Positions 21,524 through 32,616 of a DNA stretch of 64,000 bases are shown piece by piece. Under the pieces are notes generated by a model that saw nothing but the letters and a program-made list of their open reading frames with translations, did no database searches and was not told the DNA's origin. The stretch is from Terana coerulea (lineage: Eukaryota > Basidiomycota > Agaricomycetes > Polyporales > Phanerochaetaceae), in contig JAKOGH010000690.1 in the NCBI GenBank assembly GCA_024811115.1, positions 310,001 through 374,000 of the forward strand. The letters run 5' to 3'. The number at the start of each line of letters is the position of its first letter. The stretch's first letter is position 1. Position numbers and translations under genes: made by a program.

Positions 21524-23827
21524 TTAGCCTCGGGCTAGCCGTGCGGCAGTTTCGCGGTCGATGAGTTCAGTCTGCGCCCCGGGGCCTTTCTTGTAGCACT
21601 GATACACTTGAATGCGACGGACTTGCGTCGCCTCATGCGGTTGAGGTTTAGTGGGGATGTGGGAATCTGGCGATGTGGACGAACGCGTGCGACGTCTGAA
21701 GAGGCCGTTCTCTGACAACGCAAACACGTTCTTGCCAGCGAAGTCCTCAGAAACGAAGCCTTCCTGAAAGCTCCCGGGGTACGCCTCTGGCCAGTTCATG
21801 CGAGCACGCTTGGACCTGTATAGTAAACCTTGAATACGAGCAAAGCTGTCATGCATAATTAACTACGTACCAATCGTATGTGCACATGACTTCATCGAAA
21901 GTGGCTTTGGTTACGACTCGGCCATGCGGGAATTCCTCTGTTGGACCGCCATAGTTACGATTCTTGAAGTTGATGTACGCTTCGAGCGCACATCGGCTGT
22001 CCAGGAGAGTGTGTATGTGTCTGCAGGCCCAAAGCTCAAGCTCATCAGGCGTGAGGGGGATGTAAGTGAGCGGAGAGAGCATGGCTCCGTTGGGCCCAAC
22101 TAAATAGACCACGACGCCGGGGGGTTGGTAGGATGCGTTGGGAACAGATGAACTTTGGCAGTCTTCACCGAGGAGACGCATGGCCTTCTGGGATGCGCCT
22201 GGCGCAGGGTGAGAGGAAGGGCCGGTGTCGTTCAGAGAATGTCTTGCCAATTCAGTAGTATGCGTTGGTCGTGGGGTGCTTGGATCCTTGTCTCGGGGAT
22301 CTCGCGTGGAGACAGTCAACGCAACCGAAAACATCTCGTGGGCCCTACCATCGCCGAAGACGGCGTTAATGAGACCATAAATGGTGGCTTGAGATCTATT
22401 TTGTGTCCCTGGGTAATCATCTCGATGAAGGTGTCTTGCAGCTCGGCTGCGTTCAAGGCAGCCTGTTTGTCGAACTTCGTTGTGGGTTCCGTGCGGAGAG
22501 ACTCCTGGCAGCGTACTCGAGAGACGCTTCCACGCGGCCGTGGCGTCGACGGTTCGCCCTTCGACGGATATTCCTCGTCGTCGCTGTCCAAGAAGCTGCT
22601 GGTAGGTTTCATCCTGAGGCTGCCGGTCCGTCGCGGCGCTTGAGTCGGGGGTTGGATTTCCGGGAAAAGCACCTCGTCGTGGATCAGTTCCAGTCGTCCA
22701 CCATACTGCAGCACGCGCTCGACTTCCTTCAATAGCGATTTCCACTGGCGGGATTTGATCGCCAAACCAAGGCAACACAGACGCACCATGTTGAACGAGC
22801 GGTCGGGAAACGGAAGGCCATCGAGGCTAAATAAATAAAAAGTCATGAGAATGATGTGAACCAGAGGCAGTAAGCGCACTCACAAGTTGCCTTGGACCCA
22901 TGTTATGTTGGCAGCATACTCTGCAGGTAATGATTGCCGCACACCATGGCCAAGATCAACTATGTCGAAGGCAGTAATCTTCGTGTCCTTGAACTTCCAA
23001 CTGATCACTGCTTCAGCCGCCCAGTAGCCTTGTCCGCATCCCAGGTCAAGCACTGTCGCAGGTGGACTGTCGCCATAATCATGGAAGGAAGGAGAGTCCA
23101 GCGGCACCAGGTGACTTATGAGCTCATATGTTGCGTGGTCGCTACAAAATCAAACCGTTAATTCTAGACAAAGTCACAGACAGTAGTCTACTCACTTAGC
23201 TAGAGCCATCGCGGAGTACGTCTGTTTGTACGGTATGCTTGCGGGCCTCCTGTAATGAGGAATGCTGTCAATGTAGACGAACTGCTCCTCATACGCCCGG
23301 ATTTCCCCCAGATATTGCTCCAAGATCCGATGTTCATAAGCAGTGGTCGAGGGCGGCGCCGGTGTACTAGGTCGATCGGCTGGGATGGGCGGAAGGGCCT
23401 TCTCGCGACCACTTCCGGGTGGGCTCCTGCGCGGGGTGGGAGGGAACGACTCCGCCTCCTCCGCGGAGTCGCCACTGTACAGCTCGGGGCTCGGCGAGGC
23501 CGCGTCGCGCACGGGCACCTTCACAGGGGACTTGCGCAGCGACGACGACCGGCTCAGGACGGGCGTCGGGCTGCGCGCGCACTTGTAGTTGCCGTACACC
23601 TCGCGGTAAAGAGTGGCCATGTCCATGTTGAGTTCAGGCGACGCGGGGCGGGGCTGTGGCGTGGAAACCGTCCGCTTCACGAGGGGTCTGCGTCTGGGCT
23701 CCATGGCCATCGGTGGGCGGTTTGGAGGCAACTGGGTGGAGGCGGGGCGCCGGGGGTTGGTCGTCGGGGTGATGTTTGGAGGAAGTGGAAGTGAGGGGTA
23801 AGGTCCGAGCATGTCGCCTTTAACCAT
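21524..23827 (-). CDS. SAM-dependent methyltransferase with long disordered N-terminus
   Basis: Starts MVKGDMLGPYPSLPLPPN. The first about 180 residues are Pro/Ser/Arg-rich and disordered. Then come YEEQFVYIDSIPHYRRPASI and HATYELISHLVPL, followed by a class I methyltransferase core: motif I VLDLGCGQGYWAAEAV, ITAFDIVDLGHGVRQSL, ITWVQGNL, LPFPDRSFNMVRLC and LLKEVERVLQYGGRLELIHD. A long C-terminal part (DELELWACRHIHTLLDSRCA, FDEVMCTYDW, NWPEAYPGSFQEGFVSEDF) ends ETAARLARG*. The substrate is unknown. The frame shifts by one base near 22385, before GLINAVFGDGRAHEMF. The core resembles the methyltransferase at 34.5-36.7 kb. TTG and second-ATG starts are alternatives. Confidence 0.78.
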
Positions 23828-24454
23828 GTCTCGTTCAGAAAGGGTCAATGAACAGCGGAACGTGTCGGACTTCGGCGGTGGCGCGAGTAGGCGGACAAAG
23901 GACTAAAGAGATATGATGTCTGCGGGATTGTTTTAGGCCTTCGCTGTGCTGCCTAGAGGAAGAGTGCACCAAATTGGGAGGGAGTAGCGCAAGAAGCTGG
24001 GAGGCCACTCAAGCGTAATGGCGGCCTAGGGTTGAGTTGAAGGGCACTAGCATCCGCAATCCTGGTCAAGGCATCGCGGTCTTTGTATCATTTCTGGCCT
24101 TGCCAGCCTCATCCAGTGCTGACGGTTGAGTATACATCCATAGAGCATGGTGGCACCCAACCGCTCGATCGAGCCTAGTATATGCGTCAGCCCCAGAAGG
24201 CATCCAGCCTCATGAGGCTGAGTTCACTCGGTATTTGCTGACTGCAACAAAACTGGCGAAGACCACTGCCAAGCACGCTCTTAGAATCGACACAACTGAC
24301 CATGTTTCATTTGCACGTACATACAAAGGACATCACAGAGCACCCGACGCCTCGAAGACTGCAAGGTTGCCAGGCCCTTGCGGCTGCCGATACAGGCACA
24401 GCCAAAGTCCAACTTAATGCGAGACGACGAGTATACATGATACGTCGAAAGTGC
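23828..24454. other. Intergenic, 627 bp
   Basis: Lies between the methyltransferase start and the SF3B5 stop, both on the minus strand. I find no gene, RNA or repeat here. It should contain the methyltransferase promoter. Confidence 0.4.
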
Positions 24455-24994
24455 TCAGTCGTCCTTGGCCGGCGGCGGTCCACAGGGCTGCAGCATGCGC
24501 TGTGGATGGGATTGTAAACATTGGACGTCCCTCAGCTTGAAGGGCAAGTTGCTCACCTCCGTCATCTCAAACTTCACCCTCCCGATGGCCTCGCCGTCCG
24601 CAATCGCCAGGTAGGATGACAGAGTCGGATGGCCGGCGATCGAAGACAGCGTGTCACGGTGCTGGTGCGTCAGCCATTCACTGTGCCAGGCGGGTCGTCA
24701 ACGACGTTCTCAGTTGTGTTTGCAACGTGCTTACTATTTCGTCAAGTCGGCGTGTCCTTCACAACGGTGTGTTTCAGTAAGCTGGTATGCAAGTATTGTT
24801 GACATTGGGCTCACCTGTTCCGGTGTACCGAGCATGCACTTCATGAAGGTGGAATATTCAGAGACACTTCGTTAACTTATGAGAATTACGCAACGTACAA
24901 TGCTCGAGTTGCGTATTGGCCGTGTACCTCAGCTCAGAAGACTGTAACACAGTCAGGTCAAGCCTGCGCCTGGGGGTGATGATGGACGTACCAT
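24455..24994 (-). CDS. SF3B5: Splicing factor SF3b subunit 5 (SF3b10/Ysf3)
   Basis: A small core subunit of SF3b in the U2 snRNP, wrapping the SF3B1 HEAT repeats. The 86-residue protein (human is also 86) is spread over six exons: 24994-24992 (just ATG), 24941-24899, 24838-24815, 24756-24735, 24680-24557 and 24499-24455. The introns are 50, 57-60 and 54-58 nt. It reads MSSELRYTANTQLEHLHARY, TGTGHADLTKYEWLTHQHRD, TLSSIAGHPTLSSYLAIADG and VKFEMTE, and ends RMLQPCGPPPAKDD*, matching the family end to end. No single long open frame exists, so ordinary ORF finding misses it. Exons of 24 and 22 nt and a start codon alone in an exon are unusual. Two acceptors are AAG. Its start codon overlaps a plus-strand ATG of VPS33. 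Confidence 0.93.
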
Positions 24995-25058
24995 GACAAG
25001 CGTACGCTGCCCGCAAGCGCCAGCCGAACGCTTTCACCGTGACCGCCGCGGTGCACAT

Positions 25059-27802
25059 ATGGCAGCTACACCCGCTGCCTCGACGTCCGCATCCCCACAG
25101 CCCGCGGCGACGTCCAGACAGACTGTGGACAATGAAAAGCTGCTAGACATCTCTACGTTGAAGGAGCTTGCGCGCAAGGCGCTGGTGGACGCGCTGAATT
25201 CGGTGTGTGCATGTCATTTCGTCGGAGGGACGCGTACGGCGCAGCGAGGGCTGACTGTCGGCGCAGGTTAATGGGGTGAAGACTCTCGTACTGGACAATT
25301 CGCTGGCAGGCCCGCTGGGTCTCGTAACGGAGGTCGCGCTGCTGAAGGTACGTGGTCCTTTGCACTGCCGGCCGCCGTCCTGAACTGAGGAACTGGGGAC
25401 AGCACCATGGCGTGGACAAGATGTTCTGGCTCGAGCCGGGCCCACTTTCCGCTACGACCACCAATGTTGTATACCTCTGCAGGCCTCAAATCAGCTACAT
25501 CCGGATAATAGCTGGTGAGTCTCATTACGCCCGTGAATGCGAGCGGCCGGTGACAGCAGGCAAGACCAGATCAAGCGGCACGCGAGGGAAAACCAGAAGC
25601 ACACGTATACTCTCTTCCTAGTGCCGCGCACGTCGACGCTTGTGTCCCGGATACTGGAGGAAGAAGGCGTGCTGGGCGACGTGACGATTGCGGCATATAA
25701 CCTGCAATTCATTCCCCTCGCGGAGGATGTTATTTCACTTGAGCATGACAGCGCCTTCAAGGAGCTCTGGGCAGTGCGTGTCTTGTATCCCTTTTTGCAT
25801 GACCACTTTTGACATGCAACACAGGATGGAGATGAGACAGTCACTTATAACTCCATGTTGGCCCTCACTACTCTACAGAGTCTGTACGGTATCTTCCCCA
25901 GGATAGTAGCGAAGGGCGACCACGCGTCGGTATGCACCTTCACTTCTCGCTCAACCCGACGCTGACCTGACTGCCAGCGTCTAGCCAAACTGCTGTCGAA
26001 GAACTTGCAAACCAGTGCGCCGGAGGGGAACAGCTTGCTCGGTACCATGTCAGACAAGCTGGACTCACTGGTGATTATTGACCGAAGGGTGGACATGATC
26101 ACACCGCTGCTGACCCAGCTGACCTACGAAGGTCTTATGGATGAGTTGATTGGTATCAAAAACTGTGAGTGCGATTTGCTTTCGTTAATATGGTATAGCT
26201 GAGGTTATTTGTGCAGCTCATGTCGAAGTACCGGTGTCCCTGCTCAGTCCTCCGAATCCTGCCCCACAAACTGCAGGGTCTGCATCCTCTTCCGCCGCAC
26301 CTCCGCCTACAACATCTCTGACAAAAGAGAAAAAGAAGAAGCACCATCTTACGGAAGCGACAGATCCACTGCTGGCAGACCTACGGGACCTCAATTTCTC
26401 CGCCGTTGGCAAGAAGCTGAATCAAGTCGCGCGAAAACTCGATGACGACTACAAGGTATGGTGGCTATATGCGCGGTATCTCCTTGCTTACAGACGATTG
26501 AACAGCTTAGACACCAAGCTAAGACCGTCACCCAGCTGAAAGACTTTGTTGGAAAGCTCGGCGGCCTACAGACAGAGCACCAGTCGCTGCGACTACGTGG
26601 GTACTCCGCACGTCCTCGGTGAAGCACACTCACCCTTTTCCAGACACCGGGCTCTCGGAGATGCTCGTGCCTCAGACGCGCACGGACGTATTCAACAAGT
26701 CCCTAGAAATCCAGCAGAGTTTGTGGCCGCCGTTCTCGACTGCGCCCAGACTGGCTCACGCGGCACCATCTAGATCTGCTCGCTTCGTATGATGTCAACG
26801 GCCAAATCAGCGCCGTCGAAGACCCTCATCGCGCAGGAGGCTGACATGCAGACTGTATTGCGGCTGTTGTGCCTTGCGAGCATCGTCACTGGTGGCATCA
26901 AGGCGAAGACCCTGGAGAACATCAAGCGGGAATTCCTGCAGGTATGTGAGGAGGGCCTGACAAGAACCCTTGCTGAAGTGTGCCGTCTAGGCCTACGGGT
27001 ACAATTACCTCCCGCTGCTGCTGACGCTTTCGTCGCCGCCGCTGTCGGTCCTCCTGCCCAACCCGCTGCCCGCCAGCGCACCCGCGAGCGTCGCCGCGGC
27101 GAAATACCCGTACGCGGCGCTGCGCAAGTCCCTGCGGCTGCTCATTGACGACCCGGACCCGCTGGAGGAGCTCGAGAACGACATCAGCTACGTGTACTCT
27201 GGCTATGCGCCAATCAGCGTGCGGCTCGTGCAGTGCGTCGCACAGAAGGGCGGCGTGCTGAGCAACCCCGCGGGCGAGAAGGATAAGCGGGTGGCGGGCG
27301 AGGACGGCAATGCGGCCAAACCGCGGGACGGCGCGCCGCCAAAGGTGCAAGCGCACCCGATTGTGGGCTGGAAGGGCTTCGAGGACGCCGTCGCCAGCAT
27401 CCCGGGCGAGACGGCCGACATCGTGCAGAAGGTGCCGGGGGTGCCAGATGCCGCCGGCCCCGCCGTGTCTGCGCTGTGTGAGTGACGCTGCTGTGTTCCA
27501 CTGGCCCATTCTCATGCCTTCACCGCTGCAGTGCTTCCGAAAGAACAGACGACGACGACGGTCGTGTTCTTCTTGGGAGGATGCACGTACACGGAGATCG
27601 CCGCGCTGCGGTGGGTCGGGCGACAGAACATCGGTGCGTCGAGGGTGTCTTGGTGTTGGTGCTTGCGTGCTGAGGTCGACCCGCTACTGCAGGACGTAAA
27701 TTCCTGATCGCGACGACGGGGATAGTGAGCGGGGCGAGCATGGTGGCGAGCCTGGCTGATACAGGCGTGGCGGCGGCGGGGCCGGCAGAGGTTGGTATCT
27801 AG
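25059..27802 (+). CDS. VPS33: Vacuolar sorting protein VPS33 (Sec1/Munc18 family)
   Basis: The SM protein of the HOPS and CORVET tethers; it templates SNARE assembly at endosome and vacuole. It starts [12 protein letters not shown]; an in-frame ATG at 24993 would add 22 residues. Sec1 landmarks are [130 protein letters not shown] and [13 protein letters not shown]. Further on, [38 protein letters not shown] and [11 protein letters not shown] complete it. It ends GPAEVGI* at 27802. The IIA/DQIK join needs an AAG acceptor. One extra C at 26823-26825 breaks the frame inside AVEDLIAQE. It is head to head with SF3B5. Confidence 0.93.
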
Positions 27803-28275
27803 GGACCGCTTGTAGCCCGTGAGGTGGAATGGCATTCAACGTTTGCTCACACGATCTCAGCGGCGCTGGCCCCGTCGGGAGTGCATCACGCGGTCTGGGG
27901 ACTAGTCTAGGCCTCTGACGCCGACGCGACGCGTTTGTTTGGCTGCGCTCCCACGCGACGGACCCCGCGTGCACCTGGCCCTGTGCCCGCTCGGCAGACC
28001 CGACGGGGCGGTCACGGCACTCGGTGGCGGGGGTCTTGATGACGGAAGGAGGGCAATCGGAGTTGATTTGGGCAAGGCGAGCTGCTGTCACTCGCTCACC
28101 CTTGCGCTTAGGTATAAACTCCCCTCAGCGGTCAAAGCCATGCTCCTCCTTCTCTCTCCCTGCACCCACATCCCGCACCACCCAAGTCGCCCCCGATAGA
28201 CACACCGTCGAGGTAAGCCCGCCGCCGCCGTCGCGCTCCAGACGTCGCTGACCGCGCTTCCGCACAGCCGCCAGC
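27803..28275 (+). promoter_or_regulatory. Promoter and 5' UTR (with intron) of the YABBY-like gene
   Basis: TATAAAC at 28113-28119, followed by a pyrimidine-rich tract (about 28140-28165) typical of strong fungal promoters. A likely 5' UTR intron lies at 28213-28267 (GTAAGC...GCACAG), ending 8 bp before the ATG at 28276. The first part of the region is the VPS33 3' end. Confidence 0.5.
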
Positions 28276-28606
28276 ATGGTCAACACCGCGAGCAAGACAG
28301 GCACCGCCAACGGCGCGTCCGCCCAGGCCAAGAAGCGTGAGTTGCCGCACGCAGTCGCCCGTGCGCTCAGCTGACACGCAGCGTGCCCGCAGGGAGGTCG
28401 TCCTCGGGCGGCCGGAAGAAGCTCACGCCCTTCAACAGGTTCATGCAGACCGAGACCGCGCGGCTGAAGGAGGAGAAGCCCGACCTGGACAACAAGGAGC
28501 GGTACGTGCCCCTGTAAGACACCGCAGCGCACACGCGCCTGACCGTCCCGCGCACAGGTTCAAGCAGGTCATCGAGAACTGGAACAAGCAGAAGGAGAAG
28601 GCTTAA
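28276..28606 (+). CDS. Small YABBY/HMG-box-like DNA-binding protein
   Basis: Exons 28276-28336, 28393-28501 and 28558-28606 give a 72-residue basic protein. It begins MVNTASKTGTANGASAQAKK and continues KRRSSSGGRKKLTPFNRFMQ, TETARLKEEKPDLDNKERF and KQVIENWNKQKEKA*. The pattern 'P-F/Y-N-x-F-M....RLK...P....KE.F......W' is that of the fungal YABBY-like/HMG-box fold (PF04690-like). The role is probably a chromatin or non-sequence-specific DNA-binding factor; the exact function is unknown. Strong GC bias and the TATA plus pyrimidine-rich promoter suggest high expression. Confidence 0.8.
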
Positions 28607-29042
28607 TGTGACCGCTGGCGTCATGTCGGCACCGCGTCTGGCCTGCGCGCACACCCGCTCTTTTCCCCGAGAACGACCGAATCATCTCGCCGCCCCTGCT
28701 TCGCATTTCTCCTCCTTCCTTTGCTCGAACACTTGGTCGCTCAGCTGCTCTCTGCTTCTTTTATTTGGTTCCCTCGTCTGCTGTCTATGTGGTCTTTGAG
28801 ATGGGCTTCCTATCACTTGTTAATTGCTGTACCATAGTATGCTAATTTCCAACTGTTACGGACACTGGCAGGCCAAATGCTATCATATATCATTCTGATG
28901 TTCGTGAGTGTTATGTTACAGCCATCAATAAGTACAACAAAAGGAAGGAAGTCTACAGCAATCGTCGAGAAAAGTACACGGAAATAATACACGCGTGATA
29001 CAAGGGTCAGTTGTTCGTACAATATAATACATACCCTGTCGT
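28607..29042. other. Convergent 3' regions, 436 bp
   Basis: Between the YABBY-like gene and the F-box gene, which converge. AT-rich to the right, no coding signal. Confidence 0.4.
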
Positions 29043-32000
29043 CTACATTATAACACACCCATCACCACGTTCCGCATTGTCAAGCAGCGTCGGTGTGTTT
29101 GGGGCCGACCGCCGCCCGCTTGGAGACCACCACCGCGAGCGTCCTGCGGACGAATATGGGTTGCCCTCCACAGACGCTTCACTGTTCCCGGAAGCGTTGT
29201 TGACCCGCCGCGACCCCGTGAGCCGCTTCTTCTCCCTCGCCGCCTTCACGGCGTCCACCGTCTGCCACGAATAGAACGTCTTGACGACGACCCGCGCCGG
29301 GTCGCACTCGTCCTGGCCGACGGCGAGGCCCTCCTCGTCGCGCCCGTCGAGGTACGCGAGCCGCCGCGCGTGCCACGACCGCCACCCCAGCCGCGGGCGC
29401 GTGTGCGCCGCGAGCTCACGCACGGTGTGCTCACTGACGCCGCGGCAGTCGATCGCGACGAGGCGCGCGTCGGCCGTCCGGCGCGCGCGCATCGTCTGCG
29501 CGAACTCGCGCAGCACGGCGCCCGCCATGCGCGTGTTGTCCGCCTCGAGCACGCGCAGCCGCGGGCACGCGCGAATGAGCGCGCCGAGCGCGTCGCTCTC
29601 CACGTTCGCGTACGCGAGCGCGAGGTGCTCGAGGGCGTGCCCGGGCTCCGGCACGGGCGGTGCGCCCCGCAGTGGCGCGGCCGTAGGCAGGCTCGGCGTG
29701 AGGGTGGCGAGTACCTTGTCCGTCACCTCCGAGGCGTCCTCGAGGTCGACCCGGCGGATGTGCGGCGTGGTGTTGAGTAGGCGCACGAGCCCGTCGTCGC
29801 GCAGCTCGGGGCCGATCGCGGCGAGCTCGAGGAACTCGAGCCGTGGCACGGCGTGCGCGAGGTGCGAGCAGGCGTGGTCCGTGAGCAGGACGCACGCCGA
29901 GAGCTTCAGGTGCCGCAGGCGGGTGACCCGGCGCCAGTACCGTGTGGAGTCGGAGGGGTCACGCCCTGCTTCGCGCGACGAGAGCTGGACGACGTCGTGC
30001 GATGCCGGCATCGTCTGACGTAGCTGAGACAAAGGCCTCGATGGCCGTGTTGTGGAGGGTAGTGTAGCTGAGATCGAGAACCTCGAGCAAGGGCGCTGCC
30101 CGACCCAGTGCACGCATCATGTCGTCGTTGACGCCTCTCAGACCGGACATCCTGAGCTCCTCCAAACCGATTACTTCGTCGCGACCAATGGCGGCCGCGC
30201 AGACCGACCGAATGCCTTCGCCATTCATGCTCCGACATCTCCCCAGATCCAACGAGACCAACCGAGGGCAATAGGCCGCGAGGACTTCACATGTCGCGTT
30301 AGTGACGACTGCCTGCCCCCGCAGGCAGAGCTTCTTCAGATGTGGCGACCTAATGAGAAGATGGTGGAGAGAACGTGTACTCAATGCATAGCAGCCTTGC
30401 AAGTTAATAGATGTGAGGGTGGTTTGATCCTGACCGCCGGGCAGCGCAGGGCTGCACGGCGAGGTGCTGCGAGATGTCTATTAGAGCCCCAGAACTGACA
30501 GCGCCGTGTCCCTGAAGGTCCAAAGTCCGCGCGAAGCCGCCTGCGATCTGCGCAAGCTGGGTGAGGAGTGGAGGAGAGAGCTTCGGGAAGGAACGAAGAT
30601 CGAGCTTCGCCCACAGCTGGCCGTCAAAAACCAGCTGCCGCCAGGATCGCGAGACCTGGCATGACAAAGGTCATTCGTATGTCACATGAGTAGAAGGTAG
30701 CATATACCCACCCTGCTCAATCTGAACAGTTCTCGGATGCCCTTCTCTCTGCCTACCCACTTGTTGCGCGAGGACGCCGCCTTCTGCGCCGTCCACTTGC
30801 CGTCTGTGACGCGCTTCTCGAACTCCTCTTCGTATAAATCCAGGAAAAGGGCCAGAACATGGAGCTTCAGCTCGTGCGGAAGATAATCATCGAAATATGC
30901 CGGCGATATTGCAGCGGGAGAGTCGTAAACGGCAGCTGGGACAGTTGGCGCGACGTCAAATACGACGGATGGCAGAGGAAGCGGAGAGGAGTAGCTGCGG
31001 CCCTTGGTGCGCATTGTAATCGGCTCCACCAGTCGCGGAACGCGGGGAATCGACCGCGAGTCCACCACACCCCACGCAGAGCTCGTCTCAATGACGGGCG
31101 ACGCCAGAAGGCTGTTCGACTGCAAATCGCGTGACCAGGGCATGAAGCAGCTACCGCGCCCGACATAGTCCAAGTTCCCGAGGTCTACGCTGATGGTCGG
31201 GTCGAGCACATTTGCACTGAACTCTGCAGGTGGCGGCTGCGGGCTGCTCGACGGGCTCTTCTTGAACAAAAGCTTCCGGGCCAGCGTTCCCGGCACGGCT
31301 TTCGAGCCGGCGAGCTTGGCCTTCATCCGCGGGAGGGACGGCGTCGACATCGAGCGCAGCGAGTGGCGCGAGACATTGGAAATAGTGCGCTTGCGAGCGC
31401 CGCCTACCGGAGACGAGGGCGAGAGAGCCGGGGTGGTCGGAGCACTGTCGGCGGCAGCTGCCTCCACCGGAGAGAGCAACCCGGGATTTGATTCCCCGCT
31501 CATCGATGAGTAGCCCGAGCCATACGACGAGGAGGGCCCGGGCAGCGACGGCCAGGGCTCGCTGGTGTTGGTGAGCTCTGTGGGCGAGAACGAGAGCGGC
31601 GGGAGAGTGGGAGGGAGCTCCCGAGCCTTGCCCTTCCCGACGCTGAGCTCATTAAGCTCGCGCCCGGCGGGTACCTCGGTGATACTCTCGACGTCTTCGG
31701 ATGCCCCGGACTGCGTGCTCGACAGCAAGTAGGGTGGAATGGAATCGTACCTGGAGCTCGACGAGCCTGCAGACGCGAACGAGACGGCAAAGACATCGGG
31801 CTCGCTCTTGGCGCCCTCCGCGAGCGGGATGGATATGGGCTCGGACCAGCCGTGGTAGGCTGCTTGCTTGCCTTTCGCCTCAGCAATAATGCTGTCGTTC
31901 ATGGCCACTGACCGCGGGGTGAGGAGGAGGTCGAAAGGAAGAGGCGCAGGGCCGGTTGGGGTAGATATGGGGGCGTTCCGGTTCTCCGTGCGGGATCCTC

Positions 32001-32084
32001 GAGGAGCGAAGGCGGCTCAAACCGCTCGTGAGGGTCAAAATCGAAGAGAGTGCTGGCCTGATCGTTATCGTACGTATGGCTCAT
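29043..32084 (-). CDS. F-box / leucine-rich-repeat protein with C-terminal CaaX box
   Basis: Likely the substrate receptor of an SCF ubiquitin ligase. It starts MSHTYDNDQASTLFDFD; a long Ser/Pro-rich disordered region follows. The F-box is split by an intron and an insert: YFDDYLPHELKLHVLALFL, then GIRELFRLSRVSRSWRQLV and FDGQLWAKLDL. LRRs follow, such as LTSINLQGCYALSTRSLHHL, LKKLCLRGQAVV, LVSLDLGRCRSM, LLEVLDLSYTTL, RHLKLSACVLL, LEFLELAAI and LEHLALAYANV. A Gly/Ser-rich tail ends GDGCVIM*, a Cys-Val-Ile-Met CaaX motif predicting prenylation. This resembles mammalian FBXL2 (C-terminal CaaX). The frame breaks by one base near 30024, 30450 and 31975. Membrane anchoring is an inference from the CaaX box. 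Confidence 0.85.
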
Positions 32085-32616
32085 GGCCAGAAGGGTATAT
32101 ATTCGGGTTGTTAAGAGTCGTCGATAACAAAGATGCAGAGGCAATGTCGGAGGAGGGCGGCAGGATGAGGCAAAGCGTGCAAATCAGGGTGAGTTAGTGA
32201 AGGAGTCGAGGGACATCCTCAGGCGTTGCAGAGTGTCTCCTTTATTGAGAAGTTACCGCAGTGCCTTGACTGAGCAGCACCGAGCCGTAGCGACCCAGGT
32301 CGAGGCAGGTGGTGAGCAGAGCAGGTCACATTGGCGAGCGCATACATCCAGCCCATGTTCCCACGCCTGCTAAATCATAAATGACTTCATTCCTAACAGC
32401 TACCAAGGTGCAGAGCAACCAATTGTACTGTATCCACCAGAGAACGGAAAGAAACGAAGACCCGAGATGCGTAAAACGTATCCACAAGTTCCGGTGTAAG
32501 AATTATGGCGCACTGATGTTTTGGCCCGAATTGTACGACACGGGTCGCGGAGCAAGGCAAGGGACGCTAGTGAAGAGACGACGGTGCAGAGGTAGTCAAG
32601 ACTAGCTAGTCCATTC
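32085..32616. other. Intergenic, 532 bp
   Basis: Promoter of the F-box gene (GTATATATTC at about 32094, close to the start) and 3' side of LRP1. No other feature is recognised. Confidence 0.35.
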
